DNA from: Roseovarius sp.
GTDB taxonomy: Bacteria; Pseudomonadota; Alphaproteobacteria; Rhodobacterales; Rhodobacteraceae
Direction of reading: 5' to 3'
DNA: 42,639 nucleotides
NCBI GenBank assembly: GCA_002720475.1
Contig: PBIL01000020.1
Location: forward strand, 1-42,639
Shown: positions 16,841-25,255 of the stretch, piece by piece
Numbering within the stretch: position 1 is the stretch's first letter
Layout of the letters: each line of letters opens with the position of its first letter
The notes under the pieces: model-generated
What the model was told of the DNA's origin: nothing
The model's database searches: none
The model's input: the letters and a program-made list of their open reading frames with translations, nothing else
Made by a program: the position numbers and the translations under genes

Positions 16841-17953
16841 TCAGTTACTGGCCAAGGGGCCGTTCGCCAGATCGCAAAGCAGCCGCTCGCGCCATAGATC
16901 GGCCGGGCCAAGTTCGGCCTTCAACTGCCAGCCGCGCCGCAGAAACAAATGCGGATCGGCGGCCCAGGTAAATCCGATCCCACCGTGAAGCTGCACCGAT
17001 TCCTCGGTGGTGAATTGCACTGCATCAAGTGCCGTGAGACGCGCCACCGCGGCCGCTTCGGCCAGCCGATTATCTTTGCTCGCCAGCGCCCAGGCACCAA
17101 AAAAGGCGTTGGATCGCGCCAGTTCGATCTTGGCGAACATGTCCGCAAGCCGGTGCTTAACTGCCTGAAAACTGCCGATCTGACGCCCGAATGCCCGCCG
17201 CTCGCAGGCATAGGCTTTGGTCATGGAAAGCGCGCGCTCGGCCAGACCAATCTGTTCGAAGGCCGCCAGCACCGCAGCGCCGTCCAGAAGGGTCCGGATC
17301 GCCGCGGGATCGGAACCGGGTAGCAATTCGACCGGAGTGTTGTGAAAGACGATCTCGGCCGCCGGGCGTGTGCAGTCGATCGCGTCCAGCGCGTTGATCG
17401 ACACTGACGGGTCGGACAGATCCACGAGATAGAGGCGCGGGGTGCCGCCTGCGTCCATGGCAGCGACCAGCGCAAATGACGCATCGGCTGCGAACGAAAC
17501 CGGCGATTTCCGTCCTGAAAGGCGATCCTGCACCACCTTTGCCGACACTCTTTCCGGTGCCAACCCTCCATCCTCGGCTAGCGCGGCGGCGACGATCATG
17601 CGGCCTTCGGCGATTCCGGACAGTAGCTCTTCCTTTTGGCTTTGCGTCCCCATGTCCTGAATCGCCGGGGTCGCCAAGCCAAGCACGGGGGCGAAGGGTA
17701 CGGCGGCCAGGCTGCGGCCGATCTCTTCGGCGAGAATGGCCAGTTCGACCGCCCCCATGGCCGAGCCTCCGGCCTCTTCGTCAATCGCAAGGCCCAGCCA
17801 TCCGCCGTCCGCCAACGCGGCCCATGTTGCGGTGTCGAACCCTTCGGCTGTATCGAGACAGTCATGCGCCACCGCGAGAGTAGCGTGATCGCTCAGCATT
17901 CGTGCCAGCGTGCCGCGTATGGCATCCTGCTCGTCGGAAAAACCGAAGTTCAT
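16841..17953 (-). CDS. Acyl-CoA dehydrogenase, beta-type (probably non-catalytic) subunit
   Basis: This 370-residue acyl-CoA dehydrogenase homologue begins MNFGFSDEQDAIRG behind GAAGGAGGT. It lacks the usual SEPxAGS flavin loop (corresponding region AALAEDGGLAPE), the ER base (region AAFEQIGLAERAL) and the C-terminal GGT-EI-RN motif, ending instead in HGGIGFTWAADPHLFLRR. This matches beta subunits of heteromeric FadE enzymes. It is the first gene of the minus-strand operon and is paired with the alpha-type gene downstream. The CACATATGTG palindrome lies 102 bases upstream of its start. Confidence 0.88.
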   Translation of the reverse strand: MNFGFSDEQDAIRGTLARMLSDHATLAVAHDCLDTAEGFDTATWAALADGGWLGLAIDEEAGGSAMGAVELAILAEEIGRSLAAVPFAPVLGLATPAIQDMGTQSQKEELLSGIAEGRMIVAAALAEDGGLAPERVSAKVVQDRLSGRKSPVSFAADASFALVAAMDAGGTPRLYLVDLSDPSVSINALDAIDCTRPAAEIVFHNTPVELLPGSDPAAIRTLLDGAAVLAAFEQIGLAERALSMTKAYACERRAFGRQIGSFQAVKHRLADMFAKIELARSNAFFGAWALASKDNRLAEAAAVARLTALDAVQFTTEESVQLHGGIGFTWAADPHLFLRRGWQLKAELGPADLWRERLLCDLANGPLASN

Positions 17954-18261
17954 GCTGACCTCCTTCGGATCATGGGCATAGGGCGCCCATCCAGGCAAGG
18001 GTAGTTACGCGTTCGGTCAGTCCCAAACGCTATCGGGCACTTGCCGCGCGAAACCACATATGTGCAATAGTGCCGGAACAGTGGCCGATGGACCGCAGGA
18101 TGTGATTCATCAAGAATGTGCTCAATCGACGTGAAAGCCGCAAAAACGAGCCGGTCAATTGATTGCTGCTGCGCTTGCCGCCTAACCTGAAGAACCCGGG
18201 GCTATTACAGGTATGGTCGAGCCCTCTCTGAACATGGAACCGAACAAGGGAATCGTACGAA
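17954..18261. promoter_or_regulatory. Divergent intergenic region with palindromic operator
   Basis: This 308-base region separates the acyl-CoA dehydrogenase operon (minus) from the MaoC-IclR genes (plus). It holds the CACATATGTG palindrome at 18055-18064. Apart from that I see no open frame with a ribosome site and no clear sigma-70 promoter. It is AT-richer around 18100-18170, where promoters for the plus strand may lie. Confidence 0.55.
18055..18064. promoter_or_regulatory. CACATATGTG palindrome, candidate operator (site 1 of 3)
   Basis: This perfect 10-base palindrome lies in the divergent region 102 bases from the minus-strand start at 17953 and about 198 bases from the plus-strand start at 18262. 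The same ten bases occur at 23345 and 25256, also intergenic. An IclR regulator gene lies in the plus-strand transcription unit at 18780, so autoregulation and co-regulation are plausible but unproven. Confidence 0.6.
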
Positions 18262-18744
18262 ATGGAAACTGTAGGGCTCGGATTTTGCTATGAAGATTTG
18301 CCCGTGGGACGCAGGTTTCGGACCATTGGCCGTACCGTGACCGAAAGCGACATCACGAATTTTGTCAGCGTCACCGGCATGCTTGAGGTTCTGTTCATCA
18401 ATAGTGACTTCCGGGAAAAGGAATCCGATATTCCCGGTTTTGCCGCTCCGGGTGCGCTGGTCTATACCTTCATGGAAGGGCTGTTGACCCAGTCCACAAT
18501 GCAACACACAGGCTTTGCCTTTCTGGACATGGAACTCAAGGTCATGGGGCCCACGTTCGCCGGGGACACCATCCATTGCGAGGTCGAGGTAACAGAATCG
18601 CGCCGTTCGAAGAGTCGGCCGGACCGTGGATTGGTGCGGACACGAAACAAGGTGTTCAAGCAAACTGGAGAGCAGGTATTGGAGTATACGCCGTTGCGGA
18701 TGATCAAGGCACGCACGATGGATACTGAGCCGGGAGAGACGTAG
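18262..18744 (+). CDS. MaoC-like hotdog protein with degenerate hydratase site
   Basis: This 160-residue MaoC/hydratase-2 fold protein has the N-terminal FCYEDLPVGRRF and a central APGALVYTFMEGLL helix. In active R-specific hydratases the catalytic Asp and His lie in a GDxNPxH-like loop; here the loop is TGMLEVLFIN (38-47), with Met40 and Phe45 at the positions that are Asn36 and His41 in the paralogue at 33065. It may be a structural partner in a heteromeric hydratase (as ChsH1/ChsH2 in steroid degradation), or a thioesterase-like protein. It precedes the IclR gene by 35 bases in the same direction. Confidence 0.8.
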   Translation: METVGLGFCYEDLPVGRRFRTIGRTVTESDITNFVSVTGMLEVLFINSDFREKESDIPGFAAPGALVYTFMEGLLTQSTMQHTGFAFLDMELKVMGPTFAGDTIHCEVEVTESRRSKSRPDRGLVRTRNKVFKQTGEQVLEYTPLRMIKARTMDTEPGET

Positions 18745-18779
18745 GTCTGTTTCGGACAGCGGCGCTGGAGACGTTGATT

Positions 18780-19598
18780 ATGAAAACCGCGCAATCTGAC
18801 CGAACTGAAGCCGCCGGACCTACATCGGGTGGCCCCCGGTCTCTGACGCGTATTCTTGCCCTCTTCGATATGTTGGCGTACAGCGAACGGCACATGTCTC
18901 TCTCGGAACTCAGCAACGCAATTGATTGCCCTAAGAGCAGTTTGCTGGTGTTGCTTCGCCCTCTCACCGAGAAGGGGTACCTGGTGCGCGAGGAAGACAA
19001 TTATTTTCTGGGCCCGAGGATTTTCCAGTTCGCCCAGTCGATCCTGACCAACCACCCGTTCGAATCGGTCCTGCGCGGGGTGATGAGCGATATGGTCAAC
19101 CAGACCGGAGAAACCATCCTGTTCGCTGTCCGGGATGGCGAAAATGTCGTTTATTCGTCGGTCGTCGAAAGCCCCCAGCCCGTCCGGTACGTCGCCCAGA
19201 AGGGGATCAACCGGCCATTGTTTTGTTCGGCATCGGGACTGGTCATGCTGGCCTTTGACACGCAGCAGGAACTCGACGATTACTTCCGGCGCACCGAATT
19301 GAAGCCCCTTACTCCCAATTCGATCACCGACGAAAATGAACTGCGGGGGATAATCTCGGAGATTCGCAAATCCGGGTATGCCAGCACGACTGGAACGGCG
19401 CATGTCGATGCTGCGGGTTTCGGGGTTCCGGTCTTTCGTGCCGACGGACACTTGGCAGGGGCCTTGGTGATTGGTGCTCCCTTGGAACGCGCCAAACGAA
19501 ACAGAAATCGGTATGTGGCCGCAGCCAAAACGGGGGCCGAACGGCTTTCCAGAGCACTAGGCTATCTTTCGGGCCTTGAGAAAACCGCCCTGCACTAG
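18780..19598 (+). CDS. IclR-family transcriptional regulator
   Basis: This 272-residue regulator has an N-terminal winged helix (roughly 20-85; SLTRILALFDMLA, then MSLSELSNAIDCPKSSLLVLLRPL as helix-turn-helix and GYLVREEDNYFLG as wing). A C-terminal GAF-like effector domain follows (about 100-265) with FCSASGLVMLAF and an AAGFGVPVF-DGHLAGALVIG segment. IclR proteins bind short palindromes and respond to small acids. GGAG lies about 9 bases before ATG 18780. Its location next to site 18055 makes it the leading candidate regulator for the CACATATGTG sites. Confidence 0.92.
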   Translation: MKTAQSDRTEAAGPTSGGPRSLTRILALFDMLAYSERHMSLSELSNAIDCPKSSLLVLLRPLTEKGYLVREEDNYFLGPRIFQFAQSILTNHPFESVLRGVMSDMVNQTGETILFAVRDGENVVYSSVVESPQPVRYVAQKGINRPLFCSASGLVMLAFDTQQELDDYFRRTELKPLTPNSITDENELRGIISEIRKSGYASTTGTAHVDAAGFGVPVFRADGHLAGALVIGAPLERAKRNRNRYVAAAKTGAERLSRALGYLSGLEKTALH

Positions 19599-19606
19599 GC
19601 GCATGC

Positions 19607-19639
19607 AGCCCGCCCCTGTTTTCTTACTGCAGGCGGGCT
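19607..19639. terminator. Weak inverted repeat between convergent genes
   Basis: AGCCCGCC at 19607-19614 pairs with GGCGGGCT at 19632-19639 around a 17-base loop containing a T-rich stretch. It fills the 40-base gap between the IclR gene and the convergent acyl-CoA dehydrogenase gene. The long loop and absence of a T-tail make it a weak terminator candidate. Confidence 0.4.
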
Positions 19640-20787
19640 CATCTCAGTCCCAGCCCTCGCGCAATGATACCGCGAAGAATTTCGCGGGTGCCCCCGCGGA
19701 GCGAAAACGACGGTACCGCAAGTTCGGTATAGGCCAGAACAGCCGCATAGCTGTCGCGCCCACCAGGCACCGCCGGGCGAGTGACAAGACTGCGGGCCAA
19801 GCGCGGAATGTCCTGCTCAAAGAGCGCGCCCAGATCCTTGACGATGGCGGCTTGCAGTGATGGATTCTTTCCCTCGTTCAGCATTCCGGCCACCGACCGT
19901 GACATCTGTCGCAGCACCATCAGATGCGCGGACAGACGGCCAATCTCGGCCTGTTGCGCTTCGGTTGCGTCCTCGCGCAGCAATCGGATCAGTTCCTCGA
20001 TCAGGGCAAAGGACGACAGGAACCGCTCCGGGCCGCTGCGCTCGAAGGCCAGTTCGCTCATGACCTGTGACCAGCCCTCGCCCTTCTCGCCCAGCAGCGC
20101 ATCGGATGGCAGAAAGGTATTGTCGAACACGACCTGGTTGAAATGATGCTCGCCACCCAGGTCGATGATCGGGCTGATCTGAATGTTGTCGGTGGCCTTG
20201 AGATCGACCAGGAACTGACTCATCCCGCCGTGGCGGTCGTCGCTCTTGCCGGTGCGGCAGAACAGGATCATGTAATCGGCGACATGCGCATAGGTTGTCC
20301 AGACCTTGGTGCCATTGATCCGGAACCCCCCTTCGACCTCGGTGGCGACGGTACGCGTGGCCGCAAGGTCCGAGCCGGAATCCGGTTCGCTCATCCCGAT
20401 GCAGAAACACAGCTCGCCCGCGGCGATGCGCGGTACGATCCGACGTTTCTGATCATCGGTGCCCTTGGCAAGTATCAGCGGGCCGCTCTGTCGATCGGCG
20501 ATCCAGTGCGAAATCACCGGCGCACCGGCGGCCAGCAGCTCTTCGGACACGACATAGCGCTCCAACGCGCTGCGCGCGTGGCCGCCGTATTCCTTGGGAA
20601 AGGTCATGCCGACCCAGCCGCGCTGTGCCAGCTTTCGTGAAAAGTCACGGCTGAACCCATTCCACGACTCTGCGCGTTTTTCGGGCGGGAAATCGGCCAG
20701 CTCTTTGGCCAGGAACGCGCGGACCTCTTGCCTGAGGTCGTCATAGTCGGTGCCGGGCGGTGGTGGCGGAAACGCGGTGAGGGTCAC
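19639..20787 (-). CDS. Acyl-CoA dehydrogenase, alpha-type subunit (second pair)
   Basis: This 382-residue acyl-CoA dehydrogenase has the flavin loop MSEPDSGSDLAATR at 132-145, KVWTTYAHVADY at 161-172, a putative base Glu249 in LAFERSGPER, and the C-terminal SLRGGTREILRGIIARGLGL. It starts at GTG 20787 overlapping the stop of the upstream gene (GTGA), so translation is coupled. Upstream lies a base-less beta-type homologue, giving a second likely heteromeric FadE enzyme in this window. Last gene of the MmgE/PrpD operon. Confidence 0.9.
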   Translation of the reverse strand: MTLTAFPPPPPGTDYDDLRQEVRAFLAKELADFPPEKRAESWNGFSRDFSRKLAQRGWVGMTFPKEYGGHARSALERYVVSEELLAAGAPVISHWIADRQSGPLILAKGTDDQKRRIVPRIAAGELCFCIGMSEPDSGSDLAATRTVATEVEGGFRINGTKVWTTYAHVADYMILFCRTGKSDDRHGGMSQFLVDLKATDNIQISPIIDLGGEHHFNQVVFDNTFLPSDALLGEKGEGWSQVMSELAFERSGPERFLSSFALIEELIRLLREDATEAQQAEIGRLSAHLMVLRQMSRSVAGMLNEGKNPSLQAAIVKDLGALFEQDIPRLARSLVTRPAVPGGRDSYAAVLAYTELAVPSFSLRGGTREILRGIIARGLGLR

Positions 20788-21842
20788 GCTCGGGCCCCTT
20801 GTGCAGTGCTGTCGGTGATGAAATGCCAGAAGGTGTCGTGGGGATTCGACAGGGCGAACCGCCCCAATTTCCTGGTCCAGTCAAGCTCGGTGCCGAACTC
20901 GTCGCGCCAACTCCAGATCCGCTTGGTGAAATGGTGAAGCGAATGTTCCTGGGTATAACCGATAGCCCCATGAATCTGGTGGGCCAATGCCCCGACCTTC
21001 TCTGCGGCTTCTCCGGCGCGAATCTTGGCTGCGGCAACGGTCAGGGCAAAGGCTGGTGTGTCATAGCTGCCTGCTGCCATCTCGGCGGCAGTGCGCGAGG
21101 CGGCGGTTTCTCCGGCCATGGTCGCCAGATTGTGCTGGATCGCCTGAAACTTGCCAATTGGCCGCCCGAATTGCACCCGGTCGTTGGCGTACTGAACGCT
21201 CATCTCCAGGATGGTCTCCATCGCGCCGGCGGTGGCCAGACTGCGCACAAGCGCACCGAGCCCGCGCATCCCGCCGATAGGCCGAGCCAAGGGGGCGACA
21301 TCGGCCTCTGTCAGGGCAAGATCGACCTCGGCATCGTCGCGTGGCATCCCGGCGAGATCCTGCGCCGGGTCCACGGTCAGCTCCTTCACCGGCAAAGACA
21401 GGACGTGATCATCGCCGCCCAGCACGGCGATGGTCACGATCCGGTCTGCCCAGCGGGCAAAGGGCACCAGCGTCAGATGCCCCCTCGCATGGATCGTCGC
21501 GCCGCGCCGCTCCAGCCGCAGCGCCTCTCCCTCGGCGATGGTCAGCCGGCCGCCGGGCAGGGGCAGATCCGCGCGCGCCAGCATCGCGTTCGCGATCAGG
21601 GTTTCAGCCAGTGGCAGGGGCAGGCCATGCGCACCGGCGATGCGCACGAGCCCGAGCGCCTCGGCGGGGGGTACGCCGAAACCGCCTGCAGCCTCGGGCA
21701 CCAGCGCCATGGCCAACCCGGCTTCCTCGATCCGCGTCCAGAGAGCCTCCGGGCGTTGCCCGGAGGCGGCGGCGGCGCGCAGGCGGTGGGTGACATGATC
21801 GCGCAACAGTCGCTCGGCCATGTCATGGATCATCGATTCCAT
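20784..21842 (-). CDS. Acyl-CoA dehydrogenase, beta-type subunit (second pair)
   Basis: This 352-residue acyl-CoA dehydrogenase homologue is reduced in the first domain (residues 1-100 rich in Ala/Leu, PEAAGGFGVPPAEA) and has no SEPxAGS loop. The C-terminal domain is recognisable (VQYANDRVQFGRPIGKFQA, then HQIHGAIGYTQEHSLHHFTKR), but without the GGT-EI-RN motif or ER base. This is the beta pattern of heteromeric FadE enzymes. Its ATG shares one base with the MmgE/PrpD stop (TGATG), and its end overlaps the alpha gene. Confidence 0.87.
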   Translation of the reverse strand: MESMIHDMAERLLRDHVTHRLRAAAASGQRPEALWTRIEEAGLAMALVPEAAGGFGVPPAEALGLVRIAGAHGLPLPLAETLIANAMLARADLPLPGGRLTIAEGEALRLERRGATIHARGHLTLVPFARWADRIVTIAVLGGDDHVLSLPVKELTVDPAQDLAGMPRDDAEVDLALTEADVAPLARPIGGMRGLGALVRSLATAGAMETILEMSVQYANDRVQFGRPIGKFQAIQHNLATMAGETAASRTAAEMAAGSYDTPAFALTVAAAKIRAGEAAEKVGALAHQIHGAIGYTQEHSLHHFTKRIWSWRDEFGTELDWTRKLGRFALSNPHDTFWHFITDSTAQGARA

Positions 21843-23272
21843 CAGATGGTCCTTTCAGGCGGTGATGGATCGGCGGCTGACGTGCTGTGCTCTGGTTTGT
21901 CCTGACGCACATAGGCTGACTGCCCGCTGGGGGCCATCGACTCTCGCAGCGGCGGCAGATGCAGCCGCGTGCGCAGATCCTGACGGAACGCCTTGGTAGC
22001 GGGCGGCACACCCCCGTCCCTGCGGTATTTCCCGAGACAATCGGCAATCTTGTCCCGGATCGCGGCAGGTGTCGCCGGATCCGAGGGCGAACCGGGGTGC
22101 GCCGCGACCGAGGTTTCGGCCAGGGTTACGTTCCCCTTGCGCAGGCGAACATGGACCGCGCCATGGTCCACGCCGACTCGAACCTGCCCCGCGTCCGGTA
22201 TGGTTCGGATGCTCACCATGTCCATGAGTCGGCGAACTGCGGGACGATGCGGATTATTGCCTTCGAAATCAGCGAGTCCGACCTGGCCTTGGTGCAGGGC
22301 CACGGCGAGGGTATAAGCGGCGCAGAACTTGGCTTGCGTTCCATCTTTGGGATCGGTGACATGCAACGGGACCATGACGCTTTTGGGCACCGTCATTTCG
22401 ATCACTGACCCTTCGGGCACCGCGTCGCCGCCGCGTTCGGCGTAAAGATGCCGCCCTGCGGCGATCATCCTGTGCGTGAGGTAGCAGCAGGGATACAGCT
22501 TACGGGACACAGTGCCCAGGTCGATCCGCGGCTCCACCTCCGCGGGGTCGGCCGCAAGCCCGTCTGGGCCGGCATAAAGATCGAAGAAGCCGCGCGCCGC
22601 AAAAATATCAGGAGCGCCTGTGATGTCCGCCTCGGCCATCCGGGCGGCACGCAGTCCGACAAGGGCGGCGTTGCCGGCCTGGATCGGTTTCGCCATGGTG
22701 CCGAAATTGATCTGCAACCCCCCGGCCAGCGACGCGGCCAGGGACAGGGCGTTGCGTATCGCGTCGTCGTCGAGGCCAAGCTGATGCGCAACCGCCGCCG
22801 CCGACGCCAGGGCCCCGATCGTCGATGTTGCGTGCCAGCCCGTGTCGTAGTGACCAAAACCCAGGATCTGACCGAGCGCGACATTGACGGCTGTTCCTAC
22901 CGCAAGCGCGGGGGCGATGCGGCTGGCCGTGTCCGGCCGTACATCCGCAATGGCCAGCAGCGCGGGCACGATTGCGACACTGGGATGGGTGACGCTGATC
23001 GTGTGGACATCGTCGAAATCGAGCGCATGACCGGCGACCGCGTTGAGGAACGCGGCCTGTTCGGGATCGCCGCCCTCGGCGGCTCCCGCCGGTACTGTCG
23101 GCCCGCCCTTGTCGAGCGCCGCCAGTCGGCGAACCATCGGTTCGTGCCACCCGCCATAGATGACGGCCACGGTATCCTCCACGCAAAGCGCAGCCTGCTC
23201 GGCGTCTGCATCGCCCAGCAGGTGCGGCGCGCCGACGAACCGCGACAAACGGGTAGTGAAATCGCTGATCAT
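21842..23272 (-). CDS. MmgE/PrpD family protein
   Basis: This 476-residue protein is of the family containing 2-methylcitrate dehydratase, cis-aconitate decarboxylase and iminodisuccinate epimerase. The large helical domain is recognisable from FLNAVAGHALDFDDVH (about 75-90), HPSVAIVPALLA (96-107) and GWHATSTIGALASAAAVAHQLG (143-164), and a lid domain follows with LYPCCYLTHRM. Members dehydrate, isomerise or decarboxylate di- and tricarboxylates; which reaction occurs here cannot be told. The C-terminal tail of about 40 residues is hydrophilic. It is the first gene of the operon with a dehydrogenase pair and lies 73 bases from the palindrome at 23345. Confidence 0.87.
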   Translation of the reverse strand: MISDFTTRLSRFVGAPHLLGDADAEQAALCVEDTVAVIYGGWHEPMVRRLAALDKGGPTVPAGAAEGGDPEQAAFLNAVAGHALDFDDVHTISVTHPSVAIVPALLAIADVRPDTASRIAPALAVGTAVNVALGQILGFGHYDTGWHATSTIGALASAAAVAHQLGLDDDAIRNALSLAASLAGGLQINFGTMAKPIQAGNAALVGLRAARMAEADITGAPDIFAARGFFDLYAGPDGLAADPAEVEPRIDLGTVSRKLYPCCYLTHRMIAAGRHLYAERGGDAVPEGSVIEMTVPKSVMVPLHVTDPKDGTQAKFCAAYTLAVALHQGQVGLADFEGNNPHRPAVRRLMDMVSIRTIPDAGQVRVGVDHGAVHVRLRKGNVTLAETSVAAHPGSPSDPATPAAIRDKIADCLGKYRRDGGVPPATKAFRQDLRTRLHLPPLRESMAPSGQSAYVRQDKPEHSTSAADPSPPERTI

Positions 23273-23786
23273 CGTTTTCCTTTACTGACACTGTACATTG
23301 CCTCACGAAGGAAGGTGCTATCAACTCTCGGTGCCACTCTTTCGCACATATGTGTTGGAGTAGGATGCTCGCGTTGTGATCCTTGCGGCCGTTGGGCATT
23401 CTGGATGTGCATCCTTCATCCGTGTCCGTGCTGGATCGGGGTTGGAGGTGACCGGTAAAGCTTCGGAAAGAAGGGCAAACGTGGCTGAGGGTGTCGGCGT
23501 GAAAGGTCGAGAAGACAAGCATGCGAGTGCGGAGAGACCGTTCGAGGCACCGTTGTGTCATTGTCGGCAAGACGATATATCCTCGGAGACCCGGAAGCGC
23601 GGCGGTGGGCTCCGCCGGGAATTCGGCCTTGCCATCCCCGCGCTGACACGATGAGCGCTTTGCGTGTCCCTGCTTGTGAAGGTGAAATAGTCGACATCGC
23701 ATTTTCGCCGTCGTGCCCTGAGCGACCGCATCCGCCGTTGCCTCGCAGACATGACATAACGGACGCCTTCGGAAGACTGGAGGCAG
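23273..23786. promoter_or_regulatory. 514-base divergent intergenic region
   Basis: This is the longest stretch without a convincing gene. It separates the MmgE/PrpD operon (minus) from the membrane-protein gene (plus) and contains the CACATATGTG palindrome at 23345. Small frames in it (for example 23376-23654) have no recognisable family and no good ribosome site. TTTACTGACACTGTACATTG near 23280-23300 is AT-richer and may hold minus-strand promoter elements. The remaining 350 bases could contain a long leader or gene relic. Confidence 0.5.
23345..23354. promoter_or_regulatory. CACATATGTG palindrome, candidate operator (site 2 of 3)
   Basis: This perfect palindrome lies 73 bases upstream of the MmgE/PrpD start on the minus strand and about 430 bases before the plus-strand gene at 23787. 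Together with the ten following bases it matches site 3 (25256) in 17 of 20 positions, so the similarity extends beyond the core. Confidence 0.6.
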
Positions 23787-25214
23787 ATGTCGTCCATTAA
23801 GTCCCTGAAACGTTCCGGCACGCGCAACCGGATTACTGCCGTCTGTCTGCTGTGTTGTCTCGGCGCTGCCATCGTGCAGGGTGTCTTCTTCTCCAGCGTC
23901 GCGTCCATCGCGGCCGTGCCGTTCTTCGGCATCTATCTTGCTATTGCGTCCTGCTACATCGCCCGCGTCGGATGGGTGCTGCTTTTCTTCTCCCTCGCGA
24001 TTGCCCTTGTGGCGCTGGCCGATGGTATTGAAACCGGCGTCTTCGTCGAAGCGGCGGGGCGTGTCGTGTTTCTGTCCGCGCTGCTGACGGCTGTCGCATT
24101 CCTGCGCATCGCGGCCACCCAGGACCCGGTTGTGGAGGTTGCCGGTGAATTCCTGACGCTGCAGCCGCCGACCCGCCGCTATGCCTCTCTGGGTGCGGGT
24201 GGGCATCTGTTCGGTGTGCTTTTGAACCTCGGCGGGCTTGGTGTGATGCTCGAGATCATCATGAAAGGGCTGGCGGCGCATCGGCATGAAATGGACGAAT
24301 TCGTGTTCAAGGCCCGCAAGCGAAGGATGGTCAGCGCCTGTATGCGGGGGTTTTCCTCGATCGCTTTCTGGACGCCGTTCGGGATCGCTCTCAATCTGAT
24401 GATCCTCACGATTCCGGGGCTCGAATGGGCGACTCTGGCCCCCTACGGGATTGCGCTGGCCGGGGTGCTGTTCCTTCTGGGATGGCTGTTCGACACGGTG
24501 GAATGGTGGCGCCCGCCCTCGTCGCGCGGCCGGGCACCGGCCCTGACCGGAGACTTGCCGGGCTGGAGCCGTTGGGCCGTCTTGATCGTGTCCGGACATG
24601 TCCTTTTTCTGGGAACCGCCGTGGTGACGCTGGACAGGGTGACCCAGTACAGTTTTCAGACCGTGCTGATCACCATCGTTCCGATTTATGCGCTGCTCTG
24701 GTCGGCTCTGCGCCGCGGCAGTGGCAGCGTTACCGATATGTCGCGCCAGTTCGTGACCCAGGCACCGGGTTTCGCGAACGAGATGAGCGTCATCGCGTCG
24801 GCGGGGTTCATCGGTCTTGTTGCACTGGAAATCGCCCCGGTTGAATGGATTGCCGCCCACCTCGGCTGGATTGCCGCGCGGCCGGTCACGACGGTTGTGC
24901 TGTTGATCATGACGGTGTTCCTGACGGGGCTGCTGGGCGTGCACCCGATGATCTCGGTGGTCCTGCTGGCAGAAGTGGTCAAACGCGTCGGCGTGGATGG
25001 TTTGTCTCCGCTTGCTCTGGGCCTTGCGCTGGCTGGCGGCTGGAGCAGCATCATCTGCATGGGGCCGGCCATCACGGCTGTCGTTTATGCCTCCTCCATC
25101 GTGGGAGAGCGGCCGCTGACCATCGGCTTGCGTTGGAACGGGATTTTCGGCATTGCGAGCATCCTCCTCATCACTCTCATCGTTGGCGGCGGTGTCGCGA
25201 CAGGGTTGTTCTGA
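23787..25214 (+). CDS. Polytopic membrane protein of unrecognised family, possible transporter
   Basis: This 475-residue protein has about 11-12 hydrophobic segments starting near residue 18, and a short basic N-terminus (KSLKRSGTRNR) that favours an inside orientation. A cytoplasmic basic loop lies near 185-193 (FKARKRRM). The second half holds GLLGVHPMISVVLLAEVV and GWSSIICMGPAITAVVYASS, re-entrant-like segments reminiscent of ion-transporter (IT) superfamily permeases. I do not recognise a specific family. ATG 23787 follows CTGGAGG. It stands alone or heads the region that continues with the CoA-transferase genes after a 152-base gap, so export or import of a pathway acid is possible. Confidence 0.7.
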   Translation: MSSIKSLKRSGTRNRITAVCLLCCLGAAIVQGVFFSSVASIAAVPFFGIYLAIASCYIARVGWVLLFFSLAIALVALADGIETGVFVEAAGRVVFLSALLTAVAFLRIAATQDPVVEVAGEFLTLQPPTRRYASLGAGGHLFGVLLNLGGLGVMLEIIMKGLAAHRHEMDEFVFKARKRRMVSACMRGFSSIAFWTPFGIALNLMILTIPGLEWATLAPYGIALAGVLFLLGWLFDTVEWWRPPSSRGRAPALTGDLPGWSRWAVLIVSGHVLFLGTAVVTLDRVTQYSFQTVLITIVPIYALLWSALRRGSGSVTDMSRQFVTQAPGFANEMSVIASAGFIGLVALEIAPVEWIAAHLGWIAARPVTTVVLLIMTVFLTGLLGVHPMISVVLLAEVVKRVGVDGLSPLALGLALAGGWSSIICMGPAITAVVYASSIVGERPLTIGLRWNGIFGIASILLITLIVGGGVATGLF

Positions 25215-25255
25215 CCGGTCTCAATTCCCTTTCAGGACCCGGGCGCAAGCATTCC

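Noticed and set aside
23376-23654. Small plus-strand frame of 92 codons in the long intergenic region
   Set aside because: No family, no convincing ribosome site and biased composition; not annotated as a gene.
22608-24944. Open frame of 778 codons on the minus strand across MmgE/PrpD, the intergenic region and the membrane-protein gene
   Set aside because: It is rich in Arg, His and Gln, has no recognisable domain or ribosome site, and is antisense to or in another frame of clearly coding genes. It is a GC-rich shadow frame.
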